Below, in pieces: positions 8,410 through 17,502 of a DNA stretch of 64,000 nucleotides (within the stretch, counting starts at the first letter, position 1; every line of letters starts with the position of its first letter). The position numbers and the translations under genes are program-made. The notes under the pieces were generated by a model, which was not told the DNA's origin, searched no databases, and worked only from the letters and a program-made list of their open reading frames with translations. This DNA comes from Oceanicola sp. (lineage in GTDB: Bacteria; Pseudomonadota; Alphaproteobacteria; Rhodobacterales; Rhodobacteraceae): the NCBI GenBank assembly GCA_017792405.1, contig CP051231.1, positions 2,674,062-2,738,061 on the forward strand, in the 5' to 3' direction.

Positions 8410-9318
8410 ATGAAAACCGGTCACATCGGCTACATCGGGCTCGGCAACATGGGCGGCGCGCTTGCGCGGCGCCTCGTGCAACAGCAGCCGTTGACTGTAT
8501 TCGATCTAAACCGCGCGGCGTGCCGCGACCTGCAGGACCTCGGCGCCGAGGTGGCGCCGGACCTCGCCTCCCTCGCGGCCACCTGCGACATCATCTTCAT
8601 CTGCCTCCCCATGTCCCACCATGTCGAGGACGTCCTCTTCGGCGAGGGCGGCCTTGCAGGCGCCCTGCGCCCCGGCGCTCTCATCATCGACCAGACCAGC
8701 GGCGACCCGAGCGTGACTCGGCGCCTGGCCGAAAGGCTCAGGGCCTCCGGGCACAGCCTTGTCGACGCGCCGGTCAGCGGCGGGCCGAAAGGGGCCGAGG
8801 CGGGCGACATCGCCATTATGGTCGGCGCCTCGGTGCGCGACTTCTCCCGGGCCGAGCCGGTGCTCTGCACAATTAGCCCCAACATCTTCCATGCTGGCGA
8901 GGTCGGCGCGGGCCATGTGGCGAAGCTGGCCAACAACGTGCTCTCGGGCGGCATCCGGATGATGACCATGGAGGCCGTGACCTTCGCGGTAAAGAACGGG
9001 CTTTCGGCAGAAATGGCAGTGGAGATCATTTCCAAGAGCGCGGGCAACAGCGACTGGATGCAACGCAACGGCGCGCCGCTCTTCGTCGAGGGCGATCTGG
9101 GCTCGGCCTTCACGCTCGAACTGCTATTCAAGGACATTCGCCTAGCCTGTCAGCTCGGGATGGAAGCGGACATGCCGATGCTCTTTGCCAACCAGACCCG
9201 CGCCTTCTGCCAGATGGCGGTGCACAGGTATGGCGGCCAGAGCCAAGTCAACCACCTTGCCCACCTGACCGAGGAGATCTCGGACACCCGCTTCATCCCG
9301 CGCCCTAACGGCGCCTGA
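8410..9318 (+). CDS. NAD(P)-dependent oxidoreductase, 3-hydroxyisobutyrate dehydrogenase (beta-HAD) family, second copy
   Basis: The 302-residue beta-HAD protein has IGYIGLGNMGG at the N-terminus, DAPVSGGPKGAEAG for substrate binding and the catalytic lysine in KLANN. It is clearly homologous to, but well diverged from, the 6912-7877 protein. The frame begins at 8359; the ATG at 8410 follows GAGAAAGAGAG and starts exactly at the Rossmann fold, so it is preferred. It heads a plus-strand operon with an aldehyde dehydrogenase and an MmgE/PrpD gene. Oxidation of a hydroxyacid to a semialdehyde followed by the aldehyde dehydrogenase is the natural reading. Confidence 0.9.
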   Translation: MKTGHIGYIGLGNMGGALARRLVQQQPLTVFDLNRAACRDLQDLGAEVAPDLASLAATCDIIFICLPMSHHVEDVLFGEGGLAGALRPGALIIDQTSGDPSVTRRLAERLRASGHSLVDAPVSGGPKGAEAGDIAIMVGASVRDFSRAEPVLCTISPNIFHAGEVGAGHVAKLANNVLSGGIRMMTMEAVTFAVKNGLSAEMAVEIISKSAGNSDWMQRNGAPLFVEGDLGSAFTLELLFKDIRLACQLGMEADMPMLFANQTRAFCQMAVHRYGGQSQVNHLAHLTEEISDTRFIPRPNGA

Positions 9319-9359
9319 ACGACACGACCCCGGAAGGGGGAAAACAGGAGACAGACCCC

Positions 9360-10829
9360 ATGCCAGCACCCAGCCCGTCCGACCGCGCCGAGGCCGAAGC
9401 CCGATATCCGGAGTTGTCGCTTCTGATCGGAGGCACGGCGCGCCCGGGCCGGGGCGGCAGCGTGGAGGTGACCGACCCTGCGACGGAGCGCACGCTTGGC
9501 ACCCTTCCGCTGGCCAGCCCGGCGGACATGGAAGACGCGCTTACTGCCGCCAGCCGCGGTTTCGAGGTCTGGCGCCGGACCCCGGCCCTCGAACGCGGCC
9601 GTATCCTGCATGCCATCGCAGCGCGGATCCGTGCCAGCGCAGTGGAACTGGCCGAGCTGGTGACGCTGGAGATCGGCAAGCCCTGGGCCGAGTCACTCGC
9701 GGAGGTTGAGCAGGCGGCAGGCATGTTCGAGTGGTCGGCCGAGGAGGGGCGCCGCGCCTATGGCCGGGTCATTCCGGCGCGCGAGGCCTATGCGCGCCCC
9801 TTGGCGGTGGCCGAGCCAATCGGCGTGGTCGCAGGCATCGCCTCGTGGAACGCACCGCTGGTGACCCCGTCACGCAAGATCTCCCACGCGCTCGGTGCAG
9901 GATGTTCGATCGTGATGAAGGCCTCCGAAGACACTCCGGCCAGCGCCCTCGCCATTGGGCGTATTGCCTATGATTGCGGCGTGCCGGAGGGCGCGCTCTC
10001 GATCGTGTTTGGCGCGCCCGAGGTCGTTGCGGCGGCGATGATAGCGAGCGAGGCCGTTCGCGCCGTGACCTTCACCGGCTCGATCCGGGTGGGTAAGCTG
10101 CTCTCCTCACAGGCCATGGCGAGCATGAAGCGACCGGTGATGGAGTTGGGCGGCCACGCGCCGGTGCTGGTCTTCGCCGACTGCGACTTCGACAGGACGG
10201 TGGCGGGCGCGGTGGCGACCAAGTTCCGCAACGCCGGCCAGATCTGCACTTCACCGACACGCTTCTACGTGGAGCGCAGCATCTACGAGAGCTTTGCCGA
10301 GGCAATGGCCGAGGGTGCCGAGCACCTGCAGTTGGGCTGCGGCTTTGCCAAGGGAACGACCACCGGGCCGCTGGCCAACCCGGGGCGCGTGGCCGCGATC
10401 AAGGGTTTGATCGACGATGCCACGGAGCACGGGGCAACCCCCGTCACCGGTGGCGCGCCGCGTGACGGGGCCGGGCACTTCTTCGCGCCGACGGTGCTGC
10501 GCGATGTCGGGGTGGAGGCGCGGGTTTCGAACGAGGAACCGTTCGGCCCGATCGCGGCGCTCACGCCCTTCGATAGTTTCGAAGAGGCGCTGACCCTGTC
10601 GAACCGTCTGCCGATGGGTCTTTCGGCCTTCGTGCACTCCGGCAGCATCGCCACCGTGCTGCGTGCCAGCGAGGAGCTGCAAGCCGGTAACGTGATCTGC
10701 AACAGCTGGCGCGTCACGGTGCCCGAGACCCCTTTTGGCGGGCATGGCGACAGCGGTCAATTTGCCGAGGGCGGCCCGGAAGGCCTGGCGGCGTTCCAGA
10801 AAACCAAGCACATCCATCTTGCCGGATGA
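9360..10829 (+). CDS. NAD(P)-dependent aldehyde dehydrogenase family protein
   Basis: The 489-residue protein has full ALDH features: SWNAPL and KASEDTPASA for cofactor and substrate channel, FTGSIRVGK for nucleotide binding, the catalytic Glu in MELGGHAP and the nucleophilic Cys in NAGQICTSP, with EEPFGPIAAL near the C-terminus. AGGAG lies 9 nt before the ATG. It sits 41 bp after the beta-HAD gene and 19 bp before the MmgE/PrpD gene, so all three are probably co-transcribed. It probably oxidises the semialdehyde produced upstream. The precise aldehyde cannot be read from sequence. Confidence 0.92.
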   Translation: MPAPSPSDRAEAEARYPELSLLIGGTARPGRGGSVEVTDPATERTLGTLPLASPADMEDALTAASRGFEVWRRTPALERGRILHAIAARIRASAVELAELVTLEIGKPWAESLAEVEQAAGMFEWSAEEGRRAYGRVIPAREAYARPLAVAEPIGVVAGIASWNAPLVTPSRKISHALGAGCSIVMKASEDTPASALAIGRIAYDCGVPEGALSIVFGAPEVVAAAMIASEAVRAVTFTGSIRVGKLLSSQAMASMKRPVMELGGHAPVLVFADCDFDRTVAGAVATKFRNAGQICTSPTRFYVERSIYESFAEAMAEGAEHLQLGCGFAKGTTTGPLANPGRVAAIKGLIDDATEHGATPVTGGAPRDGAGHFFAPTVLRDVGVEARVSNEEPFGPIAALTPFDSFEEALTLSNRLPMGLSAFVHSGSIATVLRASEELQAGNVICNSWRVTVPETPFGGHGDSGQFAEGGPEGLAAFQKTKHIHLAG

Positions 10830-10848
10830 CGGAGGGAGAGAACCGGAA

Positions 10849-12201
10849 ATGACCATCACTGACACATTGGCACGCCACAGCAGCGAGGCGCGTGGGATCG
10901 CACTGCCGGAGGTGCGGGAGCAGGCGAAGAAGGTGATCTTCGACGAGCTGGCGTGCGCCTATTTCGGCCATCGCAGCGCGGCCGGTGCGCTCGCCGCCCG
11001 CTACGCCATGGCGAACGGCGGCGCGGACGAGGGCGAGGCGCGGATCTACGGCACAAGCCTGCGCGCCCGGGCGACCTTTGCGGCGCTGGCCAATGGAACC
11101 GCCGGGCATGGCGAGGAGGTGGACGGCGCGCATGTGGTCGGCGGCCATCCTGGCGCCTCCATCGTCAACGGGCTGATGGCCATGGCGGAGCGGCAGCGGG
11201 TGACCGGCGCGGCGCTGGTCGACGCGGTGATCCTCGGCTACGATATCGGGGTGCGCATCGTCCGGGCCTGCGGTGGCAAATTCCGGGTCCGCGACACCCA
11301 CAACATGACCTCCGACATGTTCTATGCCTACGGCGTCACCGCCGGGAGCGCCCTGCTGCTGGGGCTCGATGCGCGCACCACGCGGCACGCTTTTGCGCTC
11401 ACCTCGTTCCAGTCGGTCGGGCTGAACGCGCTCTACGCAGAGGATCGTCATATCAGCAAATCCTTCTGCAACGGCCAGTTTGCCTTTGCCGGGCTGAGTG
11501 CCGCGCTGATGGCGCAGGCCGGGCTGGAAGGGAACGAGGACATCTTCGGCGCGAAGCAGGGGCTGCTGGACGCCTGGGGCGCCGAGGACGGGCGCGACAG
11601 GCTGACGGCCGGCCTGGGCGAGACCTTCGAGATCATGCATGCCAACTTCAAGTTCTTCAACGCGGGCTATCCGGTGCATACGCCGGTCGAGGCCGCCATG
11701 GCCCTGGTCAGGGAGCACGGACTTGTGGCTGAGCGGATGGCCCGGGTGGATATCGGGATGCCTGACAATGCCCGCCGCGTGGTCGACAACCGGGCCATGC
11801 ACAACATCTGTGTGCAGGACATGGTGGCGGCTTCGCTGGCCTCCGGCGGGCTGTCGCTTCTCGACCAGCCATTCCCGTCGATCCTCGAGAATTCTGCCTA
11901 CCGGCACCTGCGTCCGCTGATCGAGGTGGGCACGGACCCCGAGCTGGACGCAGAGAACCCCAACGGGCGGGGTGCGCGGGTGACGATCACCACCAGTGAG
12001 GGCAAGACGTTCAGCCGCAAGGTGGACAGCCCCAAAGGCCACTCGACCCGTGGCCGCGTTTCGTGGGCGGACCTGGAAGAGAAGTGGACCGGCTCCTTGC
12101 CGGGATGCGATGTTGCGGCAGCGTGGCAGGCCGCTCATGCGCTCGACGATCTCGACGACGTGCACAGCCTGGCCGAGAGCTTTGCCGGGCAGATGACCTG
12201 A
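10849..12201 (+). CDS. MmgE/PrpD family protein (2-methylcitrate dehydratase-like)
   Basis: The 450-residue protein has the PrpD-fold signatures: NGTAGHGEEVDGAHVVGGHPGASIV (about 82-106, quoted in part: GHGEEVDG), the helical core, and NFKFFNAGYPVHTP (~265). Length fits the family (about 450-480). The ATG at 10849 follows GGAGGGAGAG; the frame itself opens earlier inside the ALDH gene. The family includes 2-methylcitrate and cis-aconitate enzymes and iminodisuccinate epimerase. The rest of the methylcitrate cycle (PrpB, PrpC) is absent nearby, so propionate catabolism is not supported; a dehydratase, epimerase or isomerase on a polycarboxylate is more likely. Confidence 0.88.
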   Translation: MTITDTLARHSSEARGIALPEVREQAKKVIFDELACAYFGHRSAAGALAARYAMANGGADEGEARIYGTSLRARATFAALANGTAGHGEEVDGAHVVGGHPGASIVNGLMAMAERQRVTGAALVDAVILGYDIGVRIVRACGGKFRVRDTHNMTSDMFYAYGVTAGSALLLGLDARTTRHAFALTSFQSVGLNALYAEDRHISKSFCNGQFAFAGLSAALMAQAGLEGNEDIFGAKQGLLDAWGAEDGRDRLTAGLGETFEIMHANFKFFNAGYPVHTPVEAAMALVREHGLVAERMARVDIGMPDNARRVVDNRAMHNICVQDMVAASLASGGLSLLDQPFPSILENSAYRHLRPLIEVGTDPELDAENPNGRGARVTITTSEGKTFSRKVDSPKGHSTRGRVSWADLEEKWTGSLPGCDVAAAWQAAHALDDLDDVHSLAESFAGQMT

Positions 12202-12210
12202 ACAAGGAAA

Positions 12211-12243
12211 AGGCCCCGGACGGCGTCTGCCAGCCCGGGGCCT
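12211..12243. terminator. Bidirectional terminator hairpin between convergent genes
   Basis: AGGCCCCGG pairs with the CCCGGGGCCT arm around a 14-nt loop, immediately after the plus-strand stop at 12201 and before the minus-strand stop at 12268. There is no long T-run, but the position between convergent genes fits a shared terminator. Confidence 0.6.
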
Positions 12244-12267
12244 ATGTTAGGCGGTGAGGCGGCGGGA

Positions 12268-13500
12268 TCAGATGACCCCGTCCTTCTCCAGGGCTGCAAG
12301 TTCGTCCATTTCGCACCCCAGCCAGTCGCCGTAGATCTCGGCGTTGCGTGCGCCGAGCGGCAGGCTCGGTTTCAGCGGGATCCGGGGCATGCCGACAAAA
12401 TTCAGCGGCGTGTGGGGCACGTTCACCCGGCCCAGCTCAGGATGGTCCATGGGTTGAAGGCTGCCGCGGGCCAGCATGTTGGGGTCATTCATCACCTCGT
12501 GCAGCTTGCGCACCGGGGCGCAGGGCACGTTGCGGGCCAGCATCGCGCCGGAGGCCTCGTCCTTGGTCTGGGTTTTGGCCCAGTCGCCGAGCAGCTGGTC
12601 GACCAGTTCGAAGTTCACCACCCGGTCGGTCCGGGTCTTCAGGCGCGGATCGTCTTTCAGGTCCTGCCGCCCGATGACGTCGAGAATGGCCTGGAAGTGA
12701 TGGTCGGCCGGGGCGTTGACCACCACGTATCCATCAGTGGTTTCGTAGGCGTTGTAGGGGGCGACACCGAGCCCGCCGTGCCGGTTGCCGGTGCGCTCGG
12801 GCGCATCGTCTCCGCGCGCGTGCAGCATGCCATAGTTCGATCCGAGCGAGCAGTAGGTTGCGTCCTGCATCGACACCTCGACCACCCGGCCCTTGCCGGT
12901 GCGCTCGCGGTCATACATCGCCATCATGATCGCCGAGAACAAATGGATGCCAGCGAAGAAATCGCAGAGCGCCGCACCGGACTTGACCGGCGGCTGGTCG
13001 CCGAACCCGGTGGAGTTGATGACGCCGCACATCGCCTGCATGACGAGGTCCATCGCTGGGTAGTTGCGATAGGGGCCGTCACTACCGTAGCCGGAGCTGG
13101 AGCCGTAGACGAGCCGCGGGTTGATCTTCTGAAGTTCGGTCGCGCCAAGCCCGAGCCGCTCCATCACGCCCGGCGAGAAGTTCTCGACCAGGATATCGGC
13201 CTTTCTGACCATCTCGCGCAGGAGCTCCTTGCCCCGCTCGGTCTTCAGGTTCAGCGTGACCGGATCCTTGTTGGAGTTGAGCATCGCAAACGGGTAGGCA
13301 ACGCCGCCCAGGTCGCCGCGGCTGCGCAGGTTCTCGCCGGTCTTCGGCTCGACCTTGATCACCTTGGCGCCGGCCAGCGCCATGAGGAAGGTGGCATAAG
13401 GGCCGTTATAGATTTGGGTCAGGTCCAGAACGACAACCCCTTCGAGCGGTTGCCTGGTTGTTTCCATCTGCTCTGTTTCGGTGCGAGGTGTCTGATCCAC
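12268..13500 (-). CDS. CaiB/BaiF (class III) CoA-transferase family protein
   Basis: The 410-residue protein has the family motifs LEGVVVLDLTQ..GP.AT at the N-terminus, VKVEP-like KVIKVEP, and the conserved catalytic Asp in YPAMDLVMQAMCG. The start is a GTG at 13500 with TAAGGA 8-9 nt upstream; an internal ATG at 13467 is an alternative. It should move CoA from a donor such as succinyl-CoA to an organic acid, probably the TTT-imported substrate. It is divergent from the thioesterase gene over a promoter with the palindrome at 13586-13597. Together with the thioesterase it sets the acyl-CoA entry and exit of the pathway. Confidence 0.9.
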   Translation of the reverse strand: MDQTPRTETEQMETTRQPLEGVVVLDLTQIYNGPYATFLMALAGAKVIKVEPKTGENLRSRGDLGGVAYPFAMLNSNKDPVTLNLKTERGKELLREMVRKADILVENFSPGVMERLGLGATELQKINPRLVYGSSSGYGSDGPYRNYPAMDLVMQAMCGVINSTGFGDQPPVKSGAALCDFFAGIHLFSAIMMAMYDRERTGKGRVVEVSMQDATYCSLGSNYGMLHARGDDAPERTGNRHGGLGVAPYNAYETTDGYVVVNAPADHHFQAILDVIGRQDLKDDPRLKTRTDRVVNFELVDQLLGDWAKTQTKDEASGAMLARNVPCAPVRKLHEVMNDPNMLARGSLQPMDHPELGRVNVPHTPLNFVGMPRIPLKPSLPLGARNAEIYGDWLGCEMDELAALEKDGVI

Positions 13501-13585
13501 AACTGGGTCCTTACGGCAGTCGGCTGGCCCGCGAACGGCAGGCCGGCCCGAATGATATCCTTTATATTCCTCTAACTCATTTAAA

Positions 13586-13597
13586 TTGACGCGTCAA
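13586..13597. promoter_or_regulatory. Perfect 12-bp palindrome in the CoA-transferase/thioesterase promoter
   Basis: TTGACGCGTCAA is fully self-complementary. It lies 86 bp from the start at 13500 and 85 bp from the start at 13682, flanked by AT-rich DNA. It differs from the ATCAT-N4-ATGAT family and is probably an operator for another local regulator. Confidence 0.4.
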
Positions 13598-13681
13598 CTT
13601 TCGCAGGCGTCTTGCGGGCCAAAATAAAGTCAAATTATATATAGCAATACCTCATAACTGGCGCAGGCCCGGGAGAATGCC

Positions 13682-14113
13682 GTGAACGATCAGAGCTATT
13701 ACCAGGAAAGCCCCTATCTTGCGTTTCTCAAGCCAAGCCTGTTGGAATGGCGCGACGGCTTCGCGCGGGTCTCGCTCGACCTTCGACCCGAGCTTACGAA
13801 CCGGTCTGGCGTGGCGCACGGCGGAATCTTGTGCGCCCTGCTCGATCACAGCGCCGGGATCAGCGGGCTCTACTGTGCAATCGAGGGCAACCGGCGTTAC
13901 GGCATGACGGTTTCGCTAACCACCAACTTTATCGGCCAGTCCAGCTCGGGCCAGCTGCTGGCGACCGGCGAAAGGGTCAGGAGCGGGCGCAACCTGTTCT
14001 TTGCCAACAGCCGAATCGAGCAGGAGGATGGCACCGTGATCGCTTCTGCCACCGGGGTGTTTCGCTATCGGTCGGGCAGCGCGGACCCGCGCGGGGTTTC
14101 GGCGCGCGGCTGA
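13682..14113 (+). CDS. Hotdog-fold thioesterase, PaaI family
   Basis: The 143-residue single-domain hotdog protein carries the PaaI-type signature NRSGVAHGGILCALLDHSAGI (HGG at ~47) and the VSLTTNFIG strand. The start is a GTG at 13682 with GGGAG 6 nt upstream. Such enzymes hydrolyse acyl- or aryl-CoA thioesters, often rescuing CoA from dead-end intermediates. It is transcribed divergently from the CoA-transferase gene and followed by a strong terminator, so it is probably monocistronic. The exact thioester is unknown. Confidence 0.9.
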   Translation: MNDQSYYQESPYLAFLKPSLLEWRDGFARVSLDLRPELTNRSGVAHGGILCALLDHSAGISGLYCAIEGNRRYGMTVSLTTNFIGQSSSGQLLATGERVRSGRNLFFANSRIEQEDGTVIASATGVFRYRSGSADPRGVSARG

Positions 14114-14138
14114 CCGGGCCATTCCCCGCGAAAGAGCA

Positions 14139-14166
14139 AGGCCCGCCGGATCGCTCCGGCGGGCCT
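14139..14166. terminator. Bidirectional terminator after the thioesterase and tctA genes
   Basis: Perfect 12-bp inverted arms (AGGCCCGCCGGA / TCCGGCGGGCCT) surround a TCGC tetraloop, followed by GTTTATT on the plus strand. It sits between the convergent stops at 14113 and 14186, so it can end transcription from both sides. Confidence 0.85.
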
Positions 14167-14185
14167 GTTTATTGGCGTTCGGGGT

Positions 14186-15706
14186 TTACTCGGTGCCTGT
14201 TGCCGCTCGCGTGGTGCTGCGGAACTTGATGCGCGCCGCCCTCACCCGGAGGAGGATGGTGAGGATGCCAATGGCGAAGAACGCCAGCGCGATAGGCCGC
14301 TCGAAGAAGATCATTGCACCGCTCTCGTCCAGCAGCATGGTGCGCCGCAGGGCGGCCTCCATTCCGTGGCCTAAGATGAAGGCGATGATGAAGGCCGGGA
14401 CGCTCAGCGCTAGCCGTCGCATTGCAAACCCGACGACCCCGAACAGCATCATCACGAACATGTCGAAGACGGCCTGTCGCACTGCATAGGCGGCAACGAA
14501 GCAGGTGATGAAGATGAACGGATAGATCATGCGCACCGGGATCAGCGCAATCGCCCGGCCAACCAGGCCACTGCCGAAGTAGCCAACCACCAGGTAGGTG
14601 GCGATGCACAGCAGCCCTGCCGCGAACAGCCCGTAGATCAGGTCGTGCGACTCCACGAACACGCGCGGTCCGACCTGGATGCCGTGGATTACCATGACAC
14701 CCGCCAGCATCGCGGCCGTGGTGCTGCCTGGGATGCCCAGGGTCAGCAGCGGCACGAGGTTGGCGCCAGAGGTCGCGTTGTTCGACGCCTCCGCTGCGGC
14801 AATCCCCTCGATCTCGCCCTTGCCCCACTGGTCGCTCTTGGACACCCGCTTCTGTTCGCCATATGCGACGAAGCAGGCGATCGTGGCGCCTAGGCCGGGC
14901 AGCATGCCGATGATGGTGCCTATGGTGCTGGAGCGGTAGATCGCCGGCAGGCAGCGCTTGTATTCAGCCCAGGTCACGCGCCGGTCTGAGGGGTTCTCGG
15001 ACTCGGGCGCGATGGTGCGATCCTCCTCGATCTCGGTGCGATCCATAACCCGTGCGAAGACTTCCGACAGCACGAGCACGCCCAGGAGAACCGGGACCAG
15101 CGACAGGCCTTCAGACAGATAGTCGATGCCGAAGTCGAACCGCTCGAGGCCGGTAATCGCGTCGGCGCCGATCATCGCCAGGAGCAGGCCCAGAAGAGTG
15201 CTGAGCACACCTTTGATGACTGAGTCGCCAATCACGCTCGCGATCACGATGAAGGCACAGAAATAGACCGCCACATACTCCGGCGGGCCCATCTTTGCAG
15301 CGTATCCGGCGAGGTAGGCCGCGCCGAAGATCAGCAGCAGTTCGGACACCATGTCCCCCTGCGCGGAAGCGATCACCGCCATCTTCATCGCCTTGCCCTG
15401 CTTGCCCTGCAGGGTCAGCGGGTAGCCTTCTGAGGCGGTCGCGGTAGCTTGTGGCGTGCCCGGCGTATTGAATAGGATGCCCGGGATCGACCCGGCAAAG
15501 TCCGACGACTTGCTGATCGTGTAGATTAACGCCAGAGCTGACAGCGGATCGAGATAGAAGGTGACCGGTAGAAGAAGGGCTATGGTGGTCGACCCGGTGA
15601 GCCCCGGGATCGCACCGGCGGCCAAACCGATTATTGTGCCGAGGAGCGCGAAGAAAACCGGCTGCCAGGCACCGAAGAGCGCGACGAATCCGTCAATGAT
15701 CTGCAT
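14186..15706 (-). CDS. tctA: Tripartite tricarboxylate transporter, large permease (TctA family)
   Basis: The 506-residue integral membrane protein has the typical TctA length, about 11-12 helices, and the duplicated conserved segments AAGAIPGLTGSTTIALLLP (about 31-50) and GMLPGLGATIACFVAYGEQKR (about 260-285). GAGAGGACC precedes the ATG. It is the channel subunit of a secondary TTT importer that works with a periplasmic binding protein. It is the last gene of the tctC-tctB-tctA operon. The family imports di- and tricarboxylates and aromatic acids; the specificity lies in TctC and is not predictable here. Confidence 0.95.
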   Translation of the reverse strand: MQIIDGFVALFGAWQPVFFALLGTIIGLAAGAIPGLTGSTTIALLLPVTFYLDPLSALALIYTISKSSDFAGSIPGILFNTPGTPQATATASEGYPLTLQGKQGKAMKMAVIASAQGDMVSELLLIFGAAYLAGYAAKMGPPEYVAVYFCAFIVIASVIGDSVIKGVLSTLLGLLLAMIGADAITGLERFDFGIDYLSEGLSLVPVLLGVLVLSEVFARVMDRTEIEEDRTIAPESENPSDRRVTWAEYKRCLPAIYRSSTIGTIIGMLPGLGATIACFVAYGEQKRVSKSDQWGKGEIEGIAAAEASNNATSGANLVPLLTLGIPGSTTAAMLAGVMVIHGIQVGPRVFVESHDLIYGLFAAGLLCIATYLVVGYFGSGLVGRAIALIPVRMIYPFIFITCFVAAYAVRQAVFDMFVMMLFGVVGFAMRRLALSVPAFIIAFILGHGMEAALRRTMLLDESGAMIFFERPIALAFFAIGILTILLRVRAARIKFRSTTRAATGTE

Positions 15707-15780
15707 GGGGTCCTCTCAGGGAATTCTGCTGCAGCGTGTGCAAGGTTTGAAGCGGGTCTTCGGCTGTGGCGGTCTTCGGC

Positions 15781-16308
15781 TCATTGCCCGAACAGGGCCA
15801 TGAGTCCGCGCCACATCTGGGAGCCATCATAACGCACAACGGTTCCGGGGAACTCGTGCAGGCTTAGCACGCCGAAGAACAGCAGGTAGAAGCCGAGGGA
15901 CGCGATCACCGGCACCAGGCCGAGGCGCACCCAGCCGCGGTTCTTGAACATGTAGAGAACCACGCTCATGGCGATTGCTGTCGGCACCAGATACTGGAAC
16001 ATCACGAAGAGAGAGACGTAGGCGATACCCACCAGCACGATCGGCAAGCCAAATTTCAGGTGCTCTTCGACAACGGTGCGATCGACAAAGGGCGTCCCGG
16101 CCTGACGCATCTGTCGGATCGACCGGATCAACAGAACGAGCGAAAGGACTACTATTGCCGAAAGCACCCCGACCGGAAAATCCCTCGCACTGAAACCTGC
16201 ATCGAATGGATCGATGTAGATTTCGCCCAGCACGAGGGCGAAGGGCACGCAGATGGCGAGCAAAAGGAGCGCGGCAAATGCGTCTCGGCGTGGGGTTGAT
16301 GTTTCCAT
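15781..16308 (-). CDS. tctB: Tripartite tricarboxylate transporter, small permease (TctB family)
   Basis: The 175-residue protein has four hydrophobic helices (about 10-30, 45-62, 88-118, 130-165), the topology of TctB. It is poorly conserved, as usual for the family, but its place between TctA and TctC genes settles the assignment. GAGAGACCC precedes the ATG. It is needed for TTT transport with the large permease. The gap to tctA is 74 bp and to tctC 28 bp. Confidence 0.9.
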   Translation of the reverse strand: METSTPRRDAFAALLLLAICVPFALVLGEIYIDPFDAGFSARDFPVGVLSAIVVLSLVLLIRSIRQMRQAGTPFVDRTVVEEHLKFGLPIVLVGIAYVSLFVMFQYLVPTAIAMSVVLYMFKNRGWVRLGLVPVIASLGFYLLFFGVLSLHEFPGTVVRYDGSQMWRGLMALFGQ

Positions 16309-16336
16309 TGGTCGGGGTCTCTCTCAGCGTGTCAGG

Positions 16337-17347
16337 TCAGTTCGATGCCGCAGTCTGCAGCACTTGCTCAACCACGGGCTTCCAGGCTTCCACAAGAACC
16401 TCCATGCGTTCCGTGATGGCGCCGGTATCCTGGTAGATCACGGCGAAACCGGCCTGATCCATCGCATCGATGAAGCTCTGGTCTTCGGACACCTCGCGCA
16501 CCATGGCATCGAGGCAGGCCACGACCTCGGTCGGCACGCCGGTCGGTGCTGCAAGCAGCAGCGGGCCATCCATGTCGACATAGGGAATGCCCTGCTCCTT
16601 CATCGTCGGAACGGAGTTCACCTTTGGGTCGCGCTCGTTGGAGATGGCCCCGATGCCGACCACCTCCTCGAAGTTCTCGACATGGGCGATGTTCATGCCG
16701 GCAAAGTCGACCTGACCACCGATCAGCGCGGCACGCGCCGGCCCCGAGCCTTCGAACGGCACATCCTGGACCATCCCATAAAGCCCGTTCGCGTCGAGCC
16801 AGGATGCGATGGCGATGTGGGAAGACGAGCCGCGCCCGGCGTGTGCGTAGCGCAGCCGCGAGCCGGCAGCGTCGCTCTCCTTGATCCAGTCGATCATTTC
16901 CTGGGCCGTTCGAGCCTTTGAGTTGGCATTAACCGCCAGCACGCTGGTCGACACACCGATGTTCGAAACCGGCGCGAACTCTTCCAGCCAGGTGAAGCCC
17001 TGATCACGCAGGAGGGTCGCCATCACCGCGCTGCCAGAAGAGAAGAATGACAACGTGTAACCATCCTTTTCTGACCCGATGACATGCTTCATCGCCGGCA
17101 CCTGCGCACCGCCCGGCATGTTTACCACGGCGAATGGCTGGCCATGGTCGCCCTGCGACAGCTCGGCCGCAAGCAGACGCGCAACCGCATCGGTGCCGCC
17201 GCCCGGCGAATAGCCGACGATGATCGACACCGGCTTGTCCGGATATCCGCCACAGCTATCCTGTGCGGTGGCGGCAAAACTCGTTCCCAGTGACGCAGTG
17301 AGCGCAATGGCCCCCAGCGACACCCCGTTCTTTGTTGCGAAACTCAT
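16337..17347 (-). CDS. tctC: Tripartite tricarboxylate transporter substrate-binding protein (TctC/Bug family)
   Basis: The 336-residue protein has a signal peptide (about 1-28; SLGAIALTASLGTSFAATAQ) and the Bug-family motifs YPDKPVSIIVGYSPGGGTDAVARLLA near the N-terminus and VPFEGSGPARAALIGGQVDF in the middle. The ATG at 17347 follows GGGAGGACC; the frame to 17443 is non-coding leader. It captures the substrate in the periplasm for TctAB. Its promoter region contains the perfect ATCATTTAGATGAT dyad at 17489-17502. Bug proteins bind many carboxylates, so the ligand remains open. Confidence 0.93.
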   Translation of the reverse strand: MSFATKNGVSLGAIALTASLGTSFAATAQDSCGGYPDKPVSIIVGYSPGGGTDAVARLLAAELSQGDHGQPFAVVNMPGGAQVPAMKHVIGSEKDGYTLSFFSSGSAVMATLLRDQGFTWLEEFAPVSNIGVSTSVLAVNANSKARTAQEMIDWIKESDAAGSRLRYAHAGRGSSSHIAIASWLDANGLYGMVQDVPFEGSGPARAALIGGQVDFAGMNIAHVENFEEVVGIGAISNERDPKVNSVPTMKEQGIPYVDMDGPLLLAAPTGVPTEVVACLDAMVREVSEDQSFIDAMDQAGFAVIYQDTGAITERMEVLVEAWKPVVEQVLQTAASN

Positions 17348-17488
17348 TTCGGTCCTCCCTAGGTTCTTTTCCGCAGTTCGATGAAACTTGGCCAGCAAAT
17401 TCCGGTTTCCGCACATCCTTGCCCGGCATCCCGGCACCAGCACTCATCCGTGGCTTTTGTAGTGGATCGATCCATTCAAGTCAAATAT

Positions 17489-17502
17489 ATCATTTAGATG
17501 AT
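17489..17502. promoter_or_regulatory. Dyad operator ATCAT-N4-ATGAT upstream of tctC
   Basis: ATCATTTAGATGAT has perfect 5-bp arms and lies 141 bp upstream of the tctC start. It is the best-conserved copy of the cluster-wide site; a second, variant copy is at 17613-17626 in the same divergent region. Confidence 0.55.

Noticed and set aside
10849..12201. Methylcitrate cycle (propionate catabolism)
   Set aside because: PrpB, PrpC and PrpR/AcnD genes are absent; MmgE/PrpD proteins have several other roles.
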